Source of the DNA: Flavobacterium lacustre
Lineage (GTDB): Bacteria > Bacteroidota > Bacteroidia > Flavobacteriales > Flavobacteriaceae
NCBI RefSeq assembly: GCF_027474525.2
Contig: NZ_CP114882.2
Location: forward strand, 992,001 to 1,056,000
DNA: 64,000 bases
Direction: 5' to 3'
Shown here: positions 17,811 through 25,279 of the stretch, piece by piece
Layout: the number at the start of each line of letters is the position of its first letter
How positions within the stretch are numbered: position 1 is the stretch's first letter
Translations under genes and position numbers: made by a program
The notes under the pieces: generated by a model
The model's database searches: none
Seen by the model: the letters and a program-made list of their open reading frames with translations, nothing else
Told to the model about the DNA's origin: nothing

Positions 17811-19685
17811 ATGAGAAAATTACTTTTACTGGCTTTTATCGCCCTTCATTCCGGTTCGCTTTTTGCGCAAAGCACAACATACTGGCAACAACACGTTGAT
17901 TACAAAATGGAAGTTGCTATGGATGTAAAAACCTATCAATACAAAGGCAATCAGGAACTGGTTTACACCAATAATTCTCCGGATACCTTAAAGAAAGTCT
18001 ATTATCATTTATTCAACAACGCGTTTCAACCCGGCAGCGAAATGGACGCCAGAATACAAAGCATCAAAGACCCGGATTCAAGAATGGTTAATAAGGTGAA
18101 AGTTGATGGTAAAGAGGTCAAAGAAAGCCGAATCAAAACGTTGAAACCAAATGAAATTGGGTATTTACGAATTTCAAACTTCAAACAAGACGGAGTTGTT
18201 GCCACTGCTAAAGAAGTGGGAACCATCTTGGAAGTTACTTTGGCAAAGCCCATTTTACCCAATTCTAAAACCACTTTTACACTAAATTTTGAGGGTCAGG
18301 TACCCGTTCAAATTCGTCGTTCGGGAAGAAATAATGTCGAAGGAATCGAATTGTCAATGACGCAATGGTATCCTAAAATTGCCGAATTTGATTTTGAAGG
18401 TTGGCACGCCGATCCGTATATCGCCAGAGAATTTCATGGTGTTTGGGGAAATTTCGATGTGCAAATTACTATCGACAAGAACTATATTTTAGGAGGTTCC
18501 GGGTATTTATTAAACAAAAACGAAATAGGTTACGGCTATCAGGATGAAGGAGTTGTTGTAACACTGCCAAAGAAAACAAAAACCTTGACTTGGCATTTTA
18601 ATGCACCAATGGTTCATGATTTTGCTTGGGCTGCTGATAAAAATTACATTCATGATGTGGTAAAAGGGCCTAATGATGTTGACTTGCATTTTCTATACAA
18701 AAACGATTCAAAAATCATAGAAAACTGGAAAAAAGCCGAACCAAAAATCGTAGCTATAATGGCGCTTTTTAACAAAACTGTGGGTGATTATCCGTACAAA
18801 CAATACTCTGTAATTCAGGGTGGCGACGGCGGAATGGAATATGCCATGTGTACTTTAATTTTGGGTCAAGGCGCCTTAGATGGTTTAGTCGGACTTATTG
18901 CACACGAAATGGGACATTCTTGGTTTCAACATATTTTGGCCTCAAACGAATCTAAACACGGATGGATGGACGAAGGTTTCACCTCTTATTTAGAAGATTT
19001 TGCCACCAATGAAATTGCAGAAAACAAAGTCGAAAACCCCTTTACCGGCGCGTACAAAGGGTATTTTTCTATGGTAAATTCCGGTAAGGAATTGCCTCAA
19101 GGCACCCATGCTGACCGTTTTGACGAAAACAGAGTTTACAGCATTACCTCTTACAGCAAAGGAGAAATTTTCTTGACACAATTAAGCTATTTGATTGGAA
19201 AAGAAAATCTGGATAAAACCTTAAGACGCTATTATCAGGAATTCAAATTCAAACACCCTACTCCAAACGATATCAAAAGAACGGCTGAGCGTGTTTCGGG
19301 AGCAGAATTAGATTGGTATCTAACAGATTGGACACTAACAACAAATACCATTGATTATGGTATCAAAGAAGTAAAAGAAAACGCAGGTCAAACCACCGTT
19401 GTTTTAGAAAGAATCGGCAGAATGCCAATGCCAATAGATGTATTGGTCGAATACACAGACGGTACAAAAGAGAGTTTTTATATTCCGTTGCGCATGATGA
19501 GTTTCGAAAAAGAAAATCCAAACCCTGCCGTAAAAAGAACCGTTTTAAACGATTGGGCTTGGGCTTATCCTACCTTTGAGTTTGCGGTTTCAAAACCAAA
19601 AACAAGCATCAAAAAAATCACCATAGACCCAAGCGGATTAATGGCCGATGTGAAACCGGAAAACAATAGTTTTGAACTCAAATAG
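17811..19685 (+). CDS. M1 family metallopeptidase (aminopeptidase N-like)
   Basis: A 624-residue protein with a signal peptide cleaved after LFAQ (residue 20). The zinc site is HEMGH (His 365, Glu 366, His 369) with the third ligand Glu 388 in WMDEGF, exactly 18 residues on as in gluzincins. The M1 exopeptidase motif GAMEN appears as GGMEY (341-344 for GMEY), a divergence that may alter N-terminus recognition. It is shorter than classical PepN (about 870 residues), like other exported Bacteroidota M1 proteins. It is predicted periplasmic or secreted. Confidence 0.92.
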   Translation: MRKLLLLAFIALHSGSLFAQSTTYWQQHVDYKMEVAMDVKTYQYKGNQELVYTNNSPDTLKKVYYHLFNNAFQPGSEMDARIQSIKDPDSRMVNKVKVDGKEVKESRIKTLKPNEIGYLRISNFKQDGVVATAKEVGTILEVTLAKPILPNSKTTFTLNFEGQVPVQIRRSGRNNVEGIELSMTQWYPKIAEFDFEGWHADPYIAREFHGVWGNFDVQITIDKNYILGGSGYLLNKNEIGYGYQDEGVVVTLPKKTKTLTWHFNAPMVHDFAWAADKNYIHDVVKGPNDVDLHFLYKNDSKIIENWKKAEPKIVAIMALFNKTVGDYPYKQYSVIQGGDGGMEYAMCTLILGQGALDGLVGLIAHEMGHSWFQHILASNESKHGWMDEGFTSYLEDFATNEIAENKVENPFTGAYKGYFSMVNSGKELPQGTHADRFDENRVYSITSYSKGEIFLTQLSYLIGKENLDKTLRRYYQEFKFKHPTPNDIKRTAERVSGAELDWYLTDWTLTTNTIDYGIKEVKENAGQTTVVLERIGRMPMPIDVLVEYTDGTKESFYIPLRMMSFEKENPNPAVKRTVLNDWAWAYPTFEFAVSKPKTSIKKITIDPSGLMADVKPENNSFELK

Positions 19686-19712
19686 TTCTAATTAAGATTG
19701 TAATTCAATTTT

Positions 19713-19748
19713 AAAAAAACGCTTCCATTAACTTGAAAGCGTTTTTTT
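19713..19748. terminator. Terminator after the M1 peptidase gene
   Basis: AAAAAAACGCTT ... AAGCGTTTTTTT with a 12-nt loop. Confidence 0.9.
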
Positions 19749-19871
19749 AGTTTAAATTTAAAAACATTTCTGCTTTATCCCATTTATTATCAATTAATTA
19801 GAACCTAAAAAACCCTAAATCAAAATTCTAATAACGTATCTTTACTAAGCAAAACAAAAGGAATTTCTTTA

Positions 19872-20924
19872 ATGAAAAAGTCATTGTACATAGTACCCTT
19901 TTATACGCTTTCGGTATTGTTGTTATTCTTTGCCAGCAGTTGTAACAAAAGCAGACCCGCCAATAAAATCCATGATGAGGAAAAAAAAGAACTTGCTTCA
20001 GATACTATTCCGCTTGATACGATAGTAAAAACCGTTTCCGCCACAATTGACACCGCCGATTATAATAAACGAATGCTTGCACTGAGCAATTATGACACCT
20101 CCGGAAGATGGCCCGTAAAAACAACCTATCCGCTACCCGGAGCCTTGCTGCCTTACAACCGAATTGTGGCCTTTTATGGAAATTTATTTTCTAAAAGAAT
20201 GGGGATTTTAGGCGAACTTCCCAAACAACAAATGCTAAAAAAATTACAGTCTGAAGTGGCCAAATGGCAAGCAGCTGATACTACCGTAAAAGTAATTCCG
20301 GCCTTACATTATATCGCTGTAACCGCACAAGGCTCGAACAGCGTAAACAACAAACACCGTTTGAGAATGCCGTTTCGCCAAATTGACACGATTGTAAATT
20401 GGGCAAAATCAATCGATGCTGTGGTATTTCTGGATATTCAAGTGGGTCACAGTTCTGTAAAAGAAGAAGTGGTTTCCTTATCAAATTATTTTAAATTACC
20501 CAATGTCCATTTAGGAATTGATCCCGAATTCTCTATGAAAAACGGAGAAACACCAGGCACAAAAATTGGAACATTCACTGCTGACGATATTAACGACGCC
20601 ATCGATTTTTTGGCCAAAATAGTTCGGGACAACAAGCTTCCGCCAAAAGTACTCGTGGTACACCGCTTTACACAACGCATGGTTACCAATTATAAAAAAA
20701 TAAAAACAATTCCCGAAGTACAAGTAGTAATAAACATGGATGGTTTTGGCGATAAGATTTTAAAAAAATCAACCTATCTCGCCTATATATACAGGGAACC
20801 GGTGCAGTTTACAGGCTTTAAATTATTTTATAAAAATGACACCAAAAAAAGCTGCAACGGGTTATACACGCCCGAAGAATTACTGAAATTTAAGCCTCAA
20901 CCCATCTACATTCAATATCAATAA
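19872..20924 (+). CDS. Lipoprotein of unknown function, predicted TIM-barrel-like
   Basis: A 350-residue protein with a lipobox FFASSC (Cys 24). After a low-complexity acidic linker (to about residue 60), the body alternates hydrophobic strands and helices: VKVIPALHYIAVTAQGS, SIDAVVFLDIQVGHSSV, LPNVHLGIDPEFSM, PPKVLVVHRFTQRM, VQVVINMDGFG. This looks like a beta/alpha-barrel glycosidase-like fold, but I cannot name a family. It lies 7 bp before a polysaccharide deacetylase gene, so a joint role in envelope glycan processing is inferred from context. Confidence 0.75.
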   Translation: MKKSLYIVPFYTLSVLLLFFASSCNKSRPANKIHDEEKKELASDTIPLDTIVKTVSATIDTADYNKRMLALSNYDTSGRWPVKTTYPLPGALLPYNRIVAFYGNLFSKRMGILGELPKQQMLKKLQSEVAKWQAADTTVKVIPALHYIAVTAQGSNSVNNKHRLRMPFRQIDTIVNWAKSIDAVVFLDIQVGHSSVKEEVVSLSNYFKLPNVHLGIDPEFSMKNGETPGTKIGTFTADDINDAIDFLAKIVRDNKLPPKVLVVHRFTQRMVTNYKKIKTIPEVQVVINMDGFGDKILKKSTYLAYIYREPVQFTGFKLFYKNDTKKSCNGLYTPEELLKFKPQPIYIQYQ

Positions 20925-20931
20925 TTGAATT

Positions 20932-21768
20932 ATGAAAAAAACTACACTGTTATTCCTGACCCTTTTTTTGGTATCAATAGGATGTTTTTCTGATACAGGC
21001 ACGATAAAAAAAGAAATTGCCGTAGCCAGTCCTGCGATAAAATTAGAAAAACCAAAAACCAATACTGCCGCATTAATTATTTCTAAAAAGGAAATTCCGG
21101 TTTTATGTTATCATAACATTCGAGCTATTCAACCAAATGCAAGTGCCACAGTCAAAGCGTATACCGTAACTCCAAAAGCTTTTGAAGAACAAATGAAAGC
21201 CTTATCGGATGCAGGATATCAGACCATTCTCCCCGATGAATTGTATGCGTATTTAGTGCATAACAAACCGTTACCTGCTAAACCAATTCTAATTACTTTT
21301 GATGATACGCGGGAAGAACACTTTCGTTTAGCCGCTCCAGAAATGGCTAAATATGGTTTTAAAGGCGTGTTTTTTATCATGACCGTTTCTATTGATCGTC
21401 CAGGATATATGAACAAACAGCAGATAAAAAATTTATCAGATACCGGACATAGCATTGGCTCACACACTTGGGATCATCATCGGGTAACTAAATACTCCCA
21501 GAAAGATTGGGAAATCCAACTCCTCAAACCGCAACAACAACTTGAAGCGATAACCGGCAAACCCATTCGTTATTTTTCCTATCCTTTTGGGTTATGGAAT
21601 GCCGCCGCTATTGCAAGAATAAAAAATGAAAATTACAAACTGGCCTTTGCTTTAGCCACAAAAAGAGACACTGTTGAACCTCTTTTTACGGTAAGACGCA
21701 TGATTGTTGGCGGCACTTGGTCTACTCCTACTATGCTCAAGGCGATAACAACTACTTTCAATAAATAA
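20932..21768 (+). CDS. Polysaccharide deacetylase family lipoprotein (NodB-like, CE4)
   Basis: A 278-residue protein with a lipobox SIGC (Cys 18). The NodB homology domain carries motif 1 as TFDD (Asp 124, Asp 125), motif 2 as SHTWDH (His 178, His 182) and motif 3 as RYFSYPFG (213-220). These bind the metal and catalyse N-deacetylation of glycans, such as peptidoglycan or exopolysaccharide. It is translationally close (7 bp) to the preceding lipoprotein gene. The precise substrate is unknown. Confidence 0.92.
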   Translation: MKKTTLLFLTLFLVSIGCFSDTGTIKKEIAVASPAIKLEKPKTNTAALIISKKEIPVLCYHNIRAIQPNASATVKAYTVTPKAFEEQMKALSDAGYQTILPDELYAYLVHNKPLPAKPILITFDDTREEHFRLAAPEMAKYGFKGVFFIMTVSIDRPGYMNKQQIKNLSDTGHSIGSHTWDHHRVTKYSQKDWEIQLLKPQQQLEAITGKPIRYFSYPFGLWNAAAIARIKNENYKLAFALATKRDTVEPLFTVRRMIVGGTWSTPTMLKAITTTFNK

Positions 21769-21824
21769 GCCCGATTGGGTTTAATGATGCGTTTAGTATT
21801 TTTATATGCAATAAAAAAACTTGA

Positions 21825-21865
21825 CAAACTTTGCTAAAGTCGCTGCAAACTTTGCGAACTTTGCG
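21825..21865. repeat. CAAACTTTGC short repeats upstream of trpS
   Basis: CAAACTTTGC at 21825-21834 and 21846-21855, then GAACTTTGCG at 21856-21865, in the trpS leader region. They may include promoter elements; no clean TAnnTTTG is seen. Confidence 0.4.
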
Positions 21866-21882
21866 TTTCAGAAAAATTTACA

Positions 21883-22860
21883 ATGGCAAAAATACTTACA
21901 GGCGTTCAAAGTACAGGAACACCACATTTAGGGAACTTACTTGGCGCAATCATTCCCGCAATAGCATTATCGAATAATCCTGAAAACGAATCGTTTCTTT
22001 TCATCGCCGATTTACATTCGATAACCCAAATAAAAAACGGAGCAACCTTACGAACCAATATCTACAGCACTGCAGCAGCTTGGCTTGCCTGTGGATTGGA
22101 TGTCAACAAAGTGGTCTTCTACAGACAATCGGATGTGGCACAAACCGCAGAGTTGTCTTGGTATTTGAGTTGTTTTTTCCCTTTTCAACGCTTAACATTG
22201 GCACATTCTTTCAAAGACAAAGCCGATCGTTTAGAAGATGTCAATGCAGGTCTTTTTTCGTATCCAATGTTGATGGCTGCCGATATTTTATTGTATGATG
22301 CCGAATTTGTTCCCGTGGGAAAAGACCAATTGCAACACTTAGAAATAACGCGTGATGTAGCCTCTCGTTTCAACCACCAAATGGGAGAAACTTTCGTTAT
22401 TCCGGAAGCCAAAATCCAACAAGACAGCATGTTAATTCCCGGAACCAATGGCGGAAAAATGAGTAAATCAGCCAATAATTTTATCAATATTTTCTTGGAT
22501 GACAAAGCTTTGCGCAAACAAATCATGAGTATTGAAACAGACAGTACGCCGCTCGAAGAACCAAAAAATCCTGAAACCTGTAATGCTTTTGCGATTTATA
22601 AATTATTAGCCACCGAAGAACAATTAGCGGTTATGAGAGCTAATTATTTAGGTGGAAACTACGGTTACGGACACGCCAAACAAGCGTTATTTGAGTTAAT
22701 CACAGAGAAATTCAAAAGCGAAAGAGAAAAATACAATTACTACATTAATAATCTTGCTGAAGTAGATGCTTTATTGAAAATTGGCGCTGCAAAAGCCACC
22801 ATTGTTGCTAATGGAGTCTTGAACAGAGTAAGAGAAAAATTAGGATTCGAAACACTTTAA
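21883..22860 (+). CDS. trpS: Tryptophan--tRNA ligase
   Basis: A 325-residue class Ic aminoacyl-tRNA synthetase of normal length. The HIGH-like motif is in TGTPHLGNLLG (residues 11-21), and KMSKS is at residues 192-196. Also present are ADILLYDAEFVPVGKDQLQHLE and SRFNHQMGETF. It charges tRNA-Trp in the cytoplasm. It is monocistronic and ends at a long hairpin terminator facing dprA. Confidence 0.97.
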   Translation: MAKILTGVQSTGTPHLGNLLGAIIPAIALSNNPENESFLFIADLHSITQIKNGATLRTNIYSTAAAWLACGLDVNKVVFYRQSDVAQTAELSWYLSCFFPFQRLTLAHSFKDKADRLEDVNAGLFSYPMLMAADILLYDAEFVPVGKDQLQHLEITRDVASRFNHQMGETFVIPEAKIQQDSMLIPGTNGGKMSKSANNFINIFLDDKALRKQIMSIETDSTPLEEPKNPETCNAFAIYKLLATEEQLAVMRANYLGGNYGYGHAKQALFELITEKFKSEREKYNYYINNLAEVDALLKIGAAKATIVANGVLNRVREKLGFETL

Positions 22861-22874
22861 AAAGCTTCTTTATA

Positions 22875-22919
22875 AAAAAGCCGAAGACGCACCTTTGATC
22901 TGTGCATCTTCGGCTTTTT
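22875..22919. terminator. Bidirectional terminator between trpS and dprA
   Basis: AAAAGCCGAAGA ... TCTTCGGCTTTT with an inner GCAC/GTGC pairing and a short loop. Confidence 0.9.
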
Positions 22920-22922
22920 ATA

Positions 22923-24023
22923 TTAAATCGCCTCAAATAATTTCCCGGGCAGGGGTCGAATAACACCTTTCAGTTCCATATTCAACAGCATTCCTGAGAT
23001 TTTATAAATCGGAAAATCACATTGTAAGGCAATAATATCCATTACTTCTTTTCCGGTTTTAAGAAGGTAATCGTAGACTTTTTGCTCATCGGCATCCAGA
23101 GTCACAAATAATTGTTTTTGAATGGGTTTGGTTTCTTTTTCTAAATCCCAATTCAAGATATAAATTAAATCAGCGGCACTGGTCAGCACATTTGCTTTTT
23201 GCGTTTTTATCAGGTTGTTGCAACCTTGACTGTATTTATCCGTAACACGGCCGGGAACAGCAAAAACATCCCGATTATAATCATTCGCCATATTGGCCGT
23301 AATCAAAGAACCGCCTCTATCCGCAGATTCTATTACAATTGTTGCCTCAGACATACCCGCTACGATTCGGTTTCTACGCACAAAATTTTCTTTATCAGGA
23401 TTGGAAGAACTCCAAAATTCGGTCATAAATCCACCATTTTGTTCTACTTTGGCCACATATTTCTTATGCGTTTTTGGATAAATTTGATTTAGACCATGCG
23501 CCACAACACCAATAGTTTGCAAGTTATTTTCGATGGCCAATTGATGCGCCACGATATCAACGCCATAAGCAAAACCACTCACAATAATAGGATCTAAAGG
23601 CGCTATATCTTCCATCAATTTTCTACAGAATTCTATTCCGTAAGAGGTGATTTGGCGTGTTCCAACAATGCTGATTATTTTTTTATTCTTTAGATCAATG
23701 TTTCCCGAAGTAAACAACAAAACCGGACCATCAATGCAATGTTTCAATCGCTCCGGATAATTTTCGTCTTGAAAATAAGCTACATTAATTTCATTTTTTT
23801 GAATAAAATCCAATTCTTGGTTGGCTTTTTCAAAAACGGATTTGTCTTTCAAATTTTTTATTAAAACCGAACCTACGCCATCAATTCCGGTTAGTTGCGA
23901 AGCTTTTGCTTTAAAAACAGATTCGGCATTACCAAAAAGAGTCAGTAATTTTTTGGCCATTATATCGCCCACTCCTTCTACTCTTTGTAAGGCCAATAAA
24001 TGAAATAAATCTTGTTCTATCAT
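22923..24023 (-). CDS. dprA: DNA-processing protein DprA
   Basis: A 366-residue protein. N-terminal helix-hairpin-helix-like repeats (RVEGVGDIMAKKLL, LTGIDGVGSVLIKNL) are followed by the Rossmann DprA domain with SIVGTRQITSYG, VSGFAYGVDIVAH and FVRRNRIVAGMSEATIVIESADRGGS (in parts), and a C-terminal winged-helix domain (DYLLKTGKEVMDIIALQCDFP). DprA loads RecA on incoming single-stranded DNA in transformation. It is divergent from the SPOR gene across about 250 bp. Confidence 0.96.
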   Translation of the reverse strand: MIEQDLFHLLALQRVEGVGDIMAKKLLTLFGNAESVFKAKASQLTGIDGVGSVLIKNLKDKSVFEKANQELDFIQKNEINVAYFQDENYPERLKHCIDGPVLLFTSGNIDLKNKKIISIVGTRQITSYGIEFCRKLMEDIAPLDPIIVSGFAYGVDIVAHQLAIENNLQTIGVVAHGLNQIYPKTHKKYVAKVEQNGGFMTEFWSSSNPDKENFVRRNRIVAGMSEATIVIESADRGGSLITANMANDYNRDVFAVPGRVTDKYSQGCNNLIKTQKANVLTSAADLIYILNWDLEKETKPIQKQLFVTLDADEQKVYDYLLKTGKEVMDIIALQCDFPIYKISGMLLNMELKGVIRPLPGKLFEAI

Positions 24024-24242
24024 AAATGAAATTATACCGTATGGTTACTTATCAAACTGTTTTATATGATTTCAATGCCATAAACAGTTGTTTTTTCTCC
24101 ATATAAAGATAGCTTTTTTATTACATTTATAAGATAAATAAAGTTATTTTTCGATTGCAGACAGAACGGCTTTTAAATAACTATTTGAAATTGAAATGTA
24201 TAAAATTTAAAGCCGATTGTTAATAACAATTGTGAATAAAAT

Positions 24243-24272
24243 TTTGATAAGTATTTTGGTTGTATAACTTTG
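24243..24272 (+). promoter_or_regulatory. Strong Bacteroidota promoter (TTTG-N18-TAACTTTG), near-leaderless
   Basis: TTTG at 24243-24246 and TAACTTTG at 24265-24272, spaced 18 bp: a full consensus. The ATG is at 24278, so the predicted transcript start is about at the start codon. Confidence 0.65.
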
Positions 24273-24277
24273 TTACT

Positions 24278-25216
24278 ATGAAAATCGAACTTTACATCGC
24301 GCAGCTTTTATACCGTTATCAATGTGTAACCGTTCCGGGTTTTGGAGCTTTTTTGACCGAAATCCAATCGGCACAATTAAATGAAAATACCAACTCATTT
24401 TCTCCTCCAAAAAAAATGATTTCTTTCAATGCTTATTTGAAAAATAATGATGGTTTATTAGCCAATCATATTGCTCAAGCCGAAAAAACATCATATGAAT
24501 ATGCCGTAAGTGCGATTCAATATGAAGTTTTTACTTGGAAAAAAGCCTTGCAGGAAAATGGTCTTTTTTCAATCAAAAATGTAGGTGATCTTACTTTGAA
24601 TAGAGATAATAATTTGATTTTTACACCTTACGATAACACCAATTATCTGACGAATTCATTTGGTTTAAGTCCTTTTGTTTCTCCGCTTGTAAAAAGAGAA
24701 ATTTTCGAAAAAGAACTTGAAGCGATTGATAATCAAGATAACGTTATTGATTTCGTTCCAGAAACAAGAACAACAAATCCATATTTAAAATACGCCGCAA
24801 TTTTTGTACTGGGATTAGGATTAACAGGAAGCATTGGTTACCCAATTTACCAAAATCAAATCGCTACCGAAACTATTCTGGTAGAAACATCAGTACAAAA
24901 ACAAGTACAAAACAAGATTCAACAAGCTACTTTTTTTATTGAAACGCCAATACCTGCTGTAACTCTTTCTGTAAAAGAAAATAAATTACCGTATCATATT
25001 ATGGCCGGTGCTTTTAGAAATGAAAGAAATGCAGAAAATGAATTGGATCGTTTAACTCGTTTAGGCTATAAAGCGAAACGTATTGCTCCAAATAAAAACG
25101 GCCTTTTTCCGGTACTTTACGGAAGTTTTTCCACATTTGCCGAAGCAGAAAAAGTAAAAAATGAAATTCAGAAAACACTAAATCCTGAAGCTTGGATTTT
25201 GATTCAATCACTATAA
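24278..25216 (+). CDS. HU-like N-terminal domain, membrane segment and SPOR domain protein
   Basis: A 312-residue protein. Residues 1 to about 120 resemble the HU-CCDC81-type (IHF/HU-like) domain of Bacteroidota SPOR proteins (YIAQLLYRYQCVTVPGFGAF, then SFNAYLKNNDGLLANHI). A transmembrane helix lies near residues 165-185 (YAAIFVLGLGLTGSIGYPIY). The C-terminal SPOR domain (YHIMAGAFRNERNAENEL ... AWILIQSL) binds denuded peptidoglycan at division sites. A role in cell division or septal wall sensing is inferred. The ATG at 24278 follows the promoter, while an upstream in-frame ATG at 24260 overlaps it. Confidence 0.88.
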   Translation: MKIELYIAQLLYRYQCVTVPGFGAFLTEIQSAQLNENTNSFSPPKKMISFNAYLKNNDGLLANHIAQAEKTSYEYAVSAIQYEVFTWKKALQENGLFSIKNVGDLTLNRDNNLIFTPYDNTNYLTNSFGLSPFVSPLVKREIFEKELEAIDNQDNVIDFVPETRTTNPYLKYAAIFVLGLGLTGSIGYPIYQNQIATETILVETSVQKQVQNKIQQATFFIETPIPAVTLSVKENKLPYHIMAGAFRNERNAENELDRLTRLGYKAKRIAPNKNGLFPVLYGSFSTFAEAEKVKNEIQKTLNPEAWILIQSL

Positions 25217-25222
25217 AAAACG

Positions 25223-25251
25223 AAACCTATTCTTAACCGAATAGGTTTTTT
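25223..25251. terminator. Terminator between the SPOR gene and the helicase gene
   Basis: AAACCTATTC / GAATAGGTTT with a 6-nt loop and a T-tail. Confidence 0.85.
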
Positions 25252-25279
25252 GTTTAAGGTCAATTCGACTGATTTACCT

